A DNA stretch of 30,638 nucleotides from Oscillospiraceae bacterium (GTDB lineage Bacteria > Bacillota_A > Clostridia > Oscillospirales > Oscillospiraceae). This document shows positions 1 through 6,950 of this stretch, in pieces (the stretch's first letter is position 1; every line of letters begins with the position of its first letter). The stretch spans positions 1 to 30,638 of the forward strand of contig CADAPN010000013.1 in the NCBI GenBank assembly GCA_902789835.1, read 5' to 3'. The position numbers were made by a program, and so were the translations under genes. Below the pieces are notes generated by a model that saw only the letters and a list, made by a program, of their open reading frames with translations, made no database searches and had not been told where the DNA came from.

Positions 1-1
1 T

Positions 2-73
2 TGGCTTAACAGTGATAAGGAACTAATCGATACTTATCATCTGTTGGCTGACGGTATCGGGTGCCAAAATTGA
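2..73 (+). CDS. C-terminal fragment of an upstream gene (partial)
   Basis: An open frame enters from the left edge and encodes about 23 residues ending in DGIGCQN before a TGA. The stop codon abuts a hairpin terminator, which is what one expects at a true gene end. Too little is present to name the product, and the frame could be chance. Confidence 0.3.
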   Translation, partial: WLNSDKELIDTYHLLADGIGCQN

Positions 74-109
74 CCGACCAGCTTCAGATGAGGCTGGTCG
101 GATCCTTTT
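74..109 (+). terminator. Hairpin terminator
   Basis: A perfect 9-bp stem, CCGACCAGC (74-82) with GCTGGTCGG (93-101), has a 10-base loop and is followed by a short T run (ATCCTTTTT). It starts directly after the TGA of the partial upstream frame and ends just before the GGAGGT ribosome site of the next gene, so it could also act as a leader hairpin for that gene. Confidence 0.5.
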
Positions 110-122
110 TGGAGGTATTAAA

Positions 123-371
123 ATGAAACCGATTATTTCTTGTGCATTCAATATGGATACCGCCTGCGTGGAGCTGCGGTTCCTTGACGGCGCGATGCTT
201 ACCATTGACACCATCGCCGTGGAGGACGAGGTCGCGGCCAATTCGTTCGAGCGATCCGAGTTGGACTATTTGATCTATAACGACCCAACCGGGTACGCCG
301 ATCTGATACTGAACGGAGATCTGAAGGCGTATCTGCGGACTGTAACGGACTACCACCCTTTGGACAACTGA
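123..371 (+). CDS. DUF6061-family small protein
   Basis: This 82-residue protein starts with MKPIISCAFNMDT and contains SIDTIAVEDEVA-like and SELDYLIYNDP segments that I recognise as the DUF6061 family, small proteins of unknown function frequent in Clostridia and often near mobile elements. GGAGGT at 111-116 gives a 6-base spacing to the ATG. There is no signal peptide or membrane segment, and the protein is acidic and probably cytoplasmic. It lies just left of a candidate element boundary at about 421, so it may be host DNA next to the insertion or part of an older element. The family assignment is from memory of the conserved motifs; the function is unknown. Confidence 0.75.
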   Translation: MKPIISCAFNMDTACVELRFLDGAMLTIDTIAVEDEVAANSFERSELDYLIYNDPTGYADLILNGDLKAYLRTVTDYHPLDN

Positions 372-381
372 ATACGAGCAT

Positions 382-415
382 ACGGCGGCGCTGTGTTGGC
401 ACCGCCGTTAGTATT
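382..415 (+). terminator. Possible weak terminator
   Basis: ACGGCGG (382-388) can pair with CCGCCGT (402-408) just after the DUF6061 stop codon. The following sequence, TAGTATTGT, is only partly T-rich, so termination would be weak. Confidence 0.3.
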
Positions 416-420
416 GTAAA

Positions 421-437
421 ACCATACTGGTCACATG
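421..437 (+). repeat. Candidate left attachment site
   Basis: ACCATACTGGTCACATG matches ACCATAATGGTCACACG at 22387-22403 in 15 of 17 positions. The left copy also has flanking inverted arms, AACCAT (420-425) and ATGGTT (435-440). It lies in a gene-free stretch, as expected for an insertion end. The crossover dinucleotide cannot be fixed without the empty site. Confidence 0.4.
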
Positions 438-758
438 GTTCTGAACGCGAAAGATCGTTCATACAACAAGCCCCCGTCGGACAGTCCGTAAGTCTATCGA
501 CAGCAAGAGGCTCCTACCGGGTCGTGCGTCACGACCAGAAGCGTTTTGCCTGCCTCATTGAGATCCGAAAAGATTTCTACGATCATAATGTGTCAAATGT
601 TTTTCGTGCATTTTGTAGTGCTTGAAAATATCGGAAAAAGAAACAATTTGCATTATCCGATCAAGAGATGGTCTGGAGATCAAAATCTACGCAAAAACAA
701 CGGCATGCTGCGGCCCATGTCGGTCTGGAAAAGCAGATTTGTGAATGCAAATCGAAAA
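438..758. other. Gene-poor stretch with a possible gene remnant
   Basis: No gene with a convincing start is seen here. A frame that stays open to a TGA at 623-625 reads naturally between about 509 and 622 (for example YRVVRHDQKRFACLIEIRKD), but it has no ATG or ribosome site and runs through the hairpin at 382-408. It may be the 3' remnant of a decayed gene. From about 590 the sequence becomes A/T-rich and leads into a strong promoter. A small inverted repeat, GAACG/CGTTC, is present around 442-460. Confidence 0.4.
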
Positions 759-787
759 TTGACGAGTCCGATTTCTTGTGGTATAAT
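759..787 (+). promoter_or_regulatory. Strong sigma-A-type promoter
   Basis: TTGACG (759-764) and TATAAT (782-787) are separated by exactly 17 bases, with an extended -10 TG at 779-780. Transcription would start near 794 and leave a leader of roughly 75 bases before the Xre regulator at 871. It is the best promoter upstream of the signalling array, so it may serve the array as well. Confidence 0.75.
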
Positions 788-870
788 CTGAACAGCATTT
801 GTGTTATATTGCAAAATGTGGAGATATCCGCAAAAAGACGTATATTTCCATCATCATATGGAGGGAAAAG

Positions 871-1104
871 ATGCGCATCAGCTACAGGCCGCTATGGGTC
901 ATGCTTGCCGAACGGGAAATCACCAAAAAACAGCTCCGCGAGCTCAGCGGCATCAGCACTGCCTCATTAGCGAAGCTTGGCAAGGGAGAAAACCTGACAA
1001 CAGACACTCTTTTGAAGATTTGTAAGGCTTTGAACTGCAGCATCACGGAGATCATGGAGACCGTTCCGGATGTCCGGCAGGATGAGAGTATCTGTGAGGA
1101 GTAA
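871..1104 (+). CDS. Xre-family (Cro/CI-type) transcriptional regulator
   Basis: The 77-residue protein is a single helix-turn-helix domain: an ITKKQLRELSG first helix pair, the STASLAKLGKGENL recognition region, then TTDTLLKICKALNC, the standard ending of Cro/CI HTH domains. It lacks any effector domain, like other minimal YozG-type regulators. The start at 871 is preceded by GGAGGG with suitable spacing; longer upstream starts are unlikely. It lies behind a near-consensus promoter and 121 bases before the APC-kinase gene, so control of itself and possibly of the downstream array is plausible. An imperfect inverted repeat, CGCTTCAAAC (1106-1115) with GTTTGAAAGCG (1140-1150), follows the gene and could be an operator or a weak processing hairpin. 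Confidence 0.85.
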   Translation: MRISYRPLWVMLAEREITKKQLRELSGISTASLAKLGKGENLTTDTLLKICKALNCSITEIMETVPDVRQDESICEE

Positions 1105-1225
1105 ACGCTTCAAACGAGAATGTTCGTTGAGTTTGGAATGTTTGAAAGCGGACGCGATAGCTTTTGCGGCGCGATCCTGATCGAGCGGTTGCCTGCCGGA
1201 AATGAATGGTCTTGAGGTTTGAAAA

Positions 1226-4018
1226 ATGGATGAAAAGAAGGAAACGATAAAAGCCCTGGACCGATATCTCTCCCCTCTTGACGTCTGGGCGATGGCCTTC
1301 GGCGTCATGGTGGGCTGGGGAGCGTTCGCCATGCCCGGAAACACCTTCCTCCCGGTGGCGGGACCCGCCGGCACGCTGATCTCCATGTTCATCGGCATGG
1401 CGATCATGCTGGTCATCGGCAGCAGCTTCTCCTATCTCATGGGACGCTCGTCCATCACCGGCGGGGTCTATTCCTATACCAAGGAGGCCTTCGGACGGGA
1501 TCACGCCTTTTTGAGCTCCTGGTTCCTGTGCCTTTCCTATCTGACGATCGTGTTCCTCAACGGCACAGCCCTGTTCTTCATCCTCCGGATCCTGCTGGAC
1601 GGGGCCGTGCAGACGGGCGTCCACTATGCCATCGCGGGGAACACCATCTATCTCTCGGAAACGCTGGTGTCCGCGCTGGTGCTGGGCGGCGTGGGGGTGC
1701 TCTTCATCGTGGCGAAGCCCCTGCTGCAGCGCCTCCACACCGTCCTCTCCGCGGTTCTTTTCATCGGCGTGGCGGTCATTGCGGTCATGTGCGTCCCCCA
1801 CGCGCTTTCCAGCGGCGCGCTGACGGAGTTCGGGTCCGGCGGAACGGGGAAGGTCTACGCCGTTTTCAGCCTGGTGATCCTGGCCCCCTGGGCCTTCGTG
1901 GGCTTTGAGGTCACGTCCTTCGACACGGCGCATTTCAAGTTCCCCATCCGGAAGTCGAAGGGGCTGATCATCGTCTCCATCATCCTGGCGGCCTTCGCCT
2001 ATGTGTCCATGACGCTGACGGCCGTATCCGCCGTACCGGAGGGATTCTCTTCATGGCAGGAGTATGTCTCCTCCCTGGACGGCCTGACCGGCCTGACCTC
2101 CGTGCCGACCTTCTTCGCCGCGGGACGCATCATGGGGACCGCGGGCCTCGCCGTCATTGTCGTCGCCGCGCTCTCCGGCATCCTGACGGGGATCATCGGC
2201 GGGTACCGCGCCGCCACCAGGATCCTCTCCACAATGGCGGAGGACCGCATCCTCTCCGAGCGGTTTTCCCGGACGAGCTTCAGTATCTTCTTTATCATGG
2301 TGATCTCCATCGTGCTGGCGTTCCTGGGACGGAACACCCTGAACTGGTTCGTCGACCTTACCTCCTTCGGGGCCATCGTCGGCTTCGGGTACACCTGCGC
2401 CGCCGCATGGAAGATCGCGAAAGCGGAGGGGAATAAAAAGCAGGCTGTCCTGAGCGTCGTCGGCACGGTGATCTCCGCTCTGTTCGCCGTGGTGCAGCTC
2501 GTCCCCAGCCTGACCGCCATGGAGGCCATGGGGAGCCAGGCATTCCTCCTGCTGTCCCTGTGGTGCCTGCTGGGCTTTGTGTTCTACTGGCGGACGATCA
2601 AATACGGCATGCTGACGGAACACAGCGGGATGTTCACCTCCGGCACGGTGCTGTTCGCGTTTCTGATCTACACGGCGATCATGTGGCTCGGCAAGCAGCT
2701 CGCCGGAAAGCAGAGCGTGGATGAGATCCGCTCCGCGCTGTTCGGCGGCGGCTTCGTTCTCCTGCTGATCATCTTTGTGGGACTCGCGGTCATGCTATAC
2801 ATCCAAAGGCTGGTCCGTATCAAGCATGAAGCCTCCGAGCGGGAGAAGATCCGCGCCGTGGAGGGAAGCCTTGCCAAGAGCCGGTTCCTTTTCAACATGT
2901 CCCACGACATCCGGACGCCCATGAACGCGATCCTGGGCTATACGAACCTCGCTTTGAAGGAGCCTACCTCCGATACGCAGCGCGACTATCTGACGAAGAT
3001 CGAGAGCTCCAGCCAGCATCTGCTGGCGCTCATCAATGACATTCTGGAGATGAGCCGCATCGAGAGCGGAAAGGTGGAGCTGGAGTACGCTCCCGCCGAT
3101 CTGTGCGGCATCCTGGACTCCCTGTACGACCTGTTTGCCGAGCAGATGAAGCAGAAGCAGATGGATTTCTCCGTCCACACCGCCCAGGTCCAGGACCGCT
3201 GGGTCTGGTGCGACAGGAATAATCTTAACCGGGTGCTGCTGAATCTCCTCTCCAACGCCTACAAATTCACTGACGACGGCGGCACGATCTCCGCCTCTCT
3301 CTACGAGCTGGGCAGCCCGGCGGACGGCTACGGCTCCTATGAGATCCGTATTCAGGACAACGGCATCGGCATGTCCAAGGAATTTGTGGAGCGGATGTGG
3401 GGCGCCTTTGAGCGCGAACGCAGTTCCACGGACAGCGGCGTGGAAGGCACCGGTCTTGGGCTGGCGATCACCAAGGGCATCGTGGATATGATGGGCGGCA
3501 CCATCGAGGTGCTCACCGCCCCCGGCTGCGGCACGGAGATCCTTCTCCGCTTCAAGTTCCGGCTGGCGGAGAATGAGGAGATCCACAAAGAGAGCGTCGC
3601 TGTCGGGGCGGCGGACGAGGAGACGGTGGATTTCACGGGAAAACGCCTTCTGCTGGTGGAGGACAACGCCATCAATATGGAGATCGCGAAGATGATCCTG
3701 GAGCAGATGGGTTTTTCCCTGGAGACCGCCGAAAACGGACAGGCTGCCGTGGACATGGTCGCCGCCTCGCAGCCCGGGCATTTTGACGCTGTCCTGATGG
3801 ATATTCAAATGCCCGTCATGGACGGCTACGCCGCCACGCGGGCGATCCGGGCTCTGGACAATACAGAGTTGGCGAGTGTGCCGATCTTGGCCATGACGGC
3901 CAACGCCTTCCGGGAGGACGTGCAGGCTGCCATGGACGCGGGCATGCAGGCGCACATCGCAAAGCCCATCGACATCGGCGACCTGACAAAAACGCTCCGA
4001 TCGGTTCTGAGATCGTGA
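1226..4018 (+). CDS. APC permease-histidine kinase-receiver fusion
   Basis: This 930-residue protein joins a full-length transporter-like domain to a hybrid kinase. Residues 1 to about 530 form about 12 hydrophobic segments with amino acid/polyamine/organocation (APC) features: a glycine-rich first helix (GVMVGWGAFAMPGN) and a TM6-like segment (APWAFVGFEVTSF followed by FKFPIRKSK). After a short helical linker comes the HisKA box MSHDIRTPMN with His560, an N box (NLLSNAYKFT), G boxes (DNGIGMS, GTGLGLAI), then a receiver with VLMDIQMPVMDG and Asp859. Membrane-bound, it probably senses amino acids or amines by binding or flux, as CbrA does with an SLC5 domain (known precedent). It lacks an HPt domain and an output domain, so its phosphate most likely passes to the separate HPt protein at 6503. 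GAGG at about 1213 fits the start. Confidence 0.9.
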   Translation: MDEKKETIKALDRYLSPLDVWAMAFGVMVGWGAFAMPGNTFLPVAGPAGTLISMFIGMAIMLVIGSSFSYLMGRSSITGGVYSYTKEAFGRDHAFLSSWFLCLSYLTIVFLNGTALFFILRILLDGAVQTGVHYAIAGNTIYLSETLVSALVLGGVGVLFIVAKPLLQRLHTVLSAVLFIGVAVIAVMCVPHALSSGALTEFGSGGTGKVYAVFSLVILAPWAFVGFEVTSFDTAHFKFPIRKSKGLIIVSIILAAFAYVSMTLTAVSAVPEGFSSWQEYVSSLDGLTGLTSVPTFFAAGRIMGTAGLAVIVVAALSGILTGIIGGYRAATRILSTMAEDRILSERFSRTSFSIFFIMVISIVLAFLGRNTLNWFVDLTSFGAIVGFGYTCAAAWKIAKAEGNKKQAVLSVVGTVISALFAVVQLVPSLTAMEAMGSQAFLLLSLWCLLGFVFYWRTIKYGMLTEHSGMFTSGTVLFAFLIYTAIMWLGKQLAGKQSVDEIRSALFGGGFVLLLIIFVGLAVMLYIQRLVRIKHEASEREKIRAVEGSLAKSRFLFNMSHDIRTPMNAILGYTNLALKEPTSDTQRDYLTKIESSSQHLLALINDILEMSRIESGKVELEYAPADLCGILDSLYDLFAEQMKQKQMDFSVHTAQVQDRWVWCDRNNLNRVLLNLLSNAYKFTDDGGTISASLYELGSPADGYGSYEIRIQDNGIGMSKEFVERMWGAFERERSSTDSGVEGTGLGLAITKGIVDMMGGTIEVLTAPGCGTEILLRFKFRLAENEEIHKESVAVGAADEETVDFTGKRLLLVEDNAINMEIAKMILEQMGFSLETAENGQAAVDMVAASQPGHFDAVLMDIQMPVMDGYAATRAIRALDNTELASVPILAMTANAFREDVQAAMDAGMQAHIAKPIDIGDLTKTLRSVLRS

Positions 4019-4251
4019 TGCCGGGAGGCAGCGGCAATGTCTTCCGAAGAACGAACTGTATAGGTGAACGGACTGAAATATGTGAGCAACACACAGGGAC
4101 ACGACGCGGACTGACGGGATACGATCCCGGGCAGACGAAAAACTGCCGTGCGGTCTTTGAACAGGCCGACGCGCAGGTGCGCGAAGAGAAGAAGCTGCTC
4201 AAAAGCCCCGGCGCTGTGACCCGGCTATAAACAAACAGGAGGAAAGATACT

Positions 4252-6474
4252 ATGCAAGAGAACCAGACGGCTTTCCGCCCCTCTCGCGACAGAAGGCGTA
4301 TCTTGCTGATCGAGGATGAGTATGTCAACCAGGAGATCCTGAAAATGTTCCTGGAGGACAGCTATGACCTTGTTGTGGCGGGAACGGGAACGGAGGCTCT
4401 GAACATCATTCGTTCTCAATATGAGATGCTCAGTCTGATCCTGCTGGATCTGAATCTGCCGGATCTCAGCGGACTTGACATTCTGCGTCAGGTCAAGGCA
4501 GACTCCAGAACCGCCCGCCTGCCGGTCATTGTCGCGACCTCCGACGGCGACGCGGAGGTGGAGTGCCTGACGCTGGGCGCCATTGACTTTATTTCCAAGC
4601 CTTATCCGCGGCAGGAAGTCGTTCTGGCGAGAGTGCTGCGCACCATCGAGCTGTCCGAGGATCGGGATACCCTGAGCCTGACGGAGCGCGATCATCTGAC
4701 CGGGCTATATAACAAGGAGTTCTTCAATCGCTACGCCGCCCAGCTCGACATCCATCACAGAGACTGCCCTATGGACGCGATCGTACTGAACGTCAATCAG
4801 TTTCATATGATCAATGACCGCTATGGAAAGGTCTACGGCGACGAGGTGCTCCGTCTGATTGCGGAGAAGATCCTGGAACTCGTTGAACAATCGGGCGGCA
4901 TCGCAGGCAGGAGTGAGGCGGACAACTTCTGGATCTACTGCCCCCAGTGCGCGGATTATGGCGCGACCCTTGAAGCGGTGCAGGGTGACCTGAACGGAGA
5001 CGGACAGAGCGAAAACCGCATCCGTCTGCGGATGGGCGTGTATTCCAACGTCGATAAGGAGCTGGACATCGAGCGCCGCTTCGACCGGGCCAAGCTTGCC
5101 GCAGACACCGTGAAGGGCAGCGTTACGAGGGTGATCGGGCGATATGACGACTCTATGCACGAGGCGGAGCTGCTTGCCGAACAGCTGATCGAGGACTTTC
5201 CCGCGGCGATCCGGGAGCGTCAATTCCAGGTTTACTACCAGCCCAAATTCGACGTGCGGCCCAATGAACCGATCCTTAACAGCGCGGAGGCTCTGGTGCG
5301 CTGGAGGCATCCGACGCTGGGTATGGTAAATCCGGGCGTGTTTATCTCCCTTTTTGAAAACAACGGACTCATTTCGACGCTGGATCAATATGTCTGGTCC
5401 GAAGCTGCGGCGCAGATCAGACAGTGGAAGGATCGTTTCGGGGTCACGCTGCCCGTATCCGTCAACGTCTCCCGTGTCGATATGCTCGATCCGGGGCTGA
5501 TCGAGAAATTGCAGGAGATCGTGACGCGCAACGGGCTGACCACGCGGGAGCTTTTGCTTGAGGTCACAGAATCTGCCTATACGGAGGACGCGGAACAGAT
5601 CATCGAAACTGTCACGCAGCTTCGCAAGCTGGGCTTTCGGATCGAGATGGATGATTTCGGTTCGGGCTATTCCTCCCTGAATATGCTCTCGTCGCTTCCC
5701 ATCGACGCTTTGAAGCTGGACATGCAGTTTGTCCGAAACGCGTTCAGGGAGCGGAAGGACACCCGGCTTCTTGAGGTCATGATCCTGCTGGCAGAGTCCT
5801 TTGAACTGCCGACGATTGCCGAGGGCGTGGAAACGGCGGAACAGATGTTCACTCTCAAGATGATGGGCTGCGCGATCATCCAGGGCTATTATTTCTCGCG
5901 CCCTCTCCCTGCGGAAGCGTTTGAAGCGTTTATCGCGGAGAGAAAGGAAATCGAACCGCACACAGAAGCAAAGAGCGGCCTGACAAGAAAAGACAACTAT
6001 ACATATAATGCGCTCCACGACTCTCTGACCGGGCTCTATAACAACAGTGCCTTTGAGATCCTGTTCCATGACGCAGACCAGGAGCACATTGCCGTGCTGA
6101 TCGCCGACATCGACGACTACCCCAATCTCAGGAAAAGCCGGGGGCGGGTATACGCAGACAACTTGGTTCGCCGTGTGGCTGAAGTTCTGCGAAGCAGCTT
6201 CCGCTCTGTGGATCATATTTGCCGGCTGAAGGAGGACGAATTCGTCGTCATCATGTCAAGGATCACAAGCTCGCAAAAAGAACTGGTCTTCTCCAAGATC
6301 GAGTCTGTTACCCAGGCCCTTCGGGAAGGAACGGACGAGCTTATGCCTGTCACGCTGAGCGTGGGTATCGCTTTCTCCGACCGGGAGCACCCGGACGGAG
6401 ACATCTTTCAGGATGCGGACAAAGCGCTCTGGCGGATGCGGGAGATCCGGCATTCCGGTTATGCGGTATATTGA
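4252..6474 (+). CDS. Receiver-GGDEF-EAL-GGDEF protein, probable c-di-GMP phosphodiesterase
   Basis: The 740-residue cytoplasmic protein has four domains. A receiver (about 15-135) carries acidic residues IEDE and phospho-acceptor Asp66 in LILLDLNLPD. A first GGDEF-like domain (about 140-310) has SEADN (221-225) where GGDEF should be. The EAL domain (about 325-575) keeps EAL (346-348), SVNVSR, LLEVTES, DDFGSGYS (Asp467, Asp468), LKLD and AEGVE, so hydrolysis of cyclic-di-GMP is likely. A second GGDEF-like domain (about 610-740) has KEDEF (660-664). Both GGDEF domains are therefore probably not cyclases and may bind GTP or dimerise. It is the only separate output protein of the array and is followed after 28 bases by an HPt gene. 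A 233-base spacer without a convincing gene precedes it; AGGAGGA sits before the ATG. Confidence 0.92.
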   Translation: MQENQTAFRPSRDRRRILLIEDEYVNQEILKMFLEDSYDLVVAGTGTEALNIIRSQYEMLSLILLDLNLPDLSGLDILRQVKADSRTARLPVIVATSDGDAEVECLTLGAIDFISKPYPRQEVVLARVLRTIELSEDRDTLSLTERDHLTGLYNKEFFNRYAAQLDIHHRDCPMDAIVLNVNQFHMINDRYGKVYGDEVLRLIAEKILELVEQSGGIAGRSEADNFWIYCPQCADYGATLEAVQGDLNGDGQSENRIRLRMGVYSNVDKELDIERRFDRAKLAADTVKGSVTRVIGRYDDSMHEAELLAEQLIEDFPAAIRERQFQVYYQPKFDVRPNEPILNSAEALVRWRHPTLGMVNPGVFISLFENNGLISTLDQYVWSEAAAQIRQWKDRFGVTLPVSVNVSRVDMLDPGLIEKLQEIVTRNGLTTRELLLEVTESAYTEDAEQIIETVTQLRKLGFRIEMDDFGSGYSSLNMLSSLPIDALKLDMQFVRNAFRERKDTRLLEVMILLAESFELPTIAEGVETAEQMFTLKMMGCAIIQGYYFSRPLPAEAFEAFIAERKEIEPHTEAKSGLTRKDNYTYNALHDSLTGLYNNSAFEILFHDADQEHIAVLIADIDDYPNLRKSRGRVYADNLVRRVAEVLRSSFRSVDHICRLKEDEFVVIMSRITSSQKELVFSKIESVTQALREGTDELMPVTLSVGIAFSDREHPDGDIFQDADKALWRMREIRHSGYAVY

Positions 6475-6502
6475 ATTGTGATCAGGAAAGGATGAAAAGA
6501 AA

Positions 6503-6844
6503 ATGACGGTTAACGATTTGAAAACCTACGGCGCCGATACCGAGGAAGGACTGCGGCGCTGCATGAACAACGAGAGCTTTTATCTTCGGCTGGTGAAAAT
6601 GATCCCGGGAGACGCGAGCTTCCCGAAGCTCTATGACGCCGTTGACAAGGGCGACCTGGATGCCGCCTTTGAAGCCGCGCATGCGCTCAAAGGCAGTGCC
6701 GGCAACCTTTCGCTGACGCCGATCTTCGCGCCGATCAGTGAGATCACGGAGCTGCTCCGCGCGAGAACGCAGACGGATTATTCAGCGCTGATCAATCAGA
6801 TCCGCGAAGCCCGGGACGAGCTGGCACACATCTGTGAGGAATAA
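6503..6844 (+). CDS. Free-standing HPt phosphotransfer protein
   Basis: This 113-residue all-helical protein matches the Hpt domain: AAHALKGSAGNL carries the phospho-histidine His60 in the conserved HxLKGxxxN context, preceded by a helix with GDASFPKLYDAVDKGDLDA. In phosphorelays such proteins carry phosphate from the receiver of a hybrid kinase to the receiver of an output protein. Here four hybrid kinases surround it, none with its own obvious HPt domain, and the REC-EAL gene ends 28 bases upstream. The likely route is kinase receiver to His60 to Asp66 of the EAL protein; the direction is inferred, not shown. An AAAGGA ribosome site lies about 11 bases before the ATG. Confidence 0.9.
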   Translation: MTVNDLKTYGADTEEGLRRCMNNESFYLRLVKMIPGDASFPKLYDAVDKGDLDAAFEAAHALKGSAGNLSLTPIFAPISEITELLRARTQTDYSALINQIREARDELAHICEE

Positions 6845-6892
6845 TCGCTTTCTTCACTGATTTCTGCGATCCTGCTGCAAACAAAGGCATGT

Positions 6893-6929
6893 CCTCTGCA
6901 GGTATCCTGAGAAAAGGAGCCTGCAGAGG
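6893..6929 (+). promoter_or_regulatory. Intergenic hairpin between HPt and kinase genes
   Basis: A perfect 10-bp inverted repeat, CCTCTGCAGG (6893-6902) and CCTGCAGAGG (6920-6929), has a 17-base loop. There is no T run, so it is more likely an RNA processing or stability element, or an operator, than a terminator. It lies about 20 bases before the next start codon. Confidence 0.5.
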
Positions 6930-6950
6930 CGGGAGACGTTTGAAAGAAGG

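Noticed and set aside
2795..4102. Long minus-strand open frame opposite the APC-kinase gene (435 codons)
   Set aside because: A shadow of high-GC coding sequence in the opposite frame; it is rich in His, Arg and Gly, lacks domains, and the plus-strand frame has all kinase motifs.
4018..4230. A 71-codon frame between the APC-kinase and EAL genes that overlaps the kinase stop
   Set aside because: No ribosome site of its own, unusual composition and no recognisable motif; it is more likely spacer.
4705..6216. Long minus-strand open frame opposite the EAL gene (503 codons)
   Set aside because: Same reason: shadow frame without motifs, while the plus-strand EAL domain is complete.
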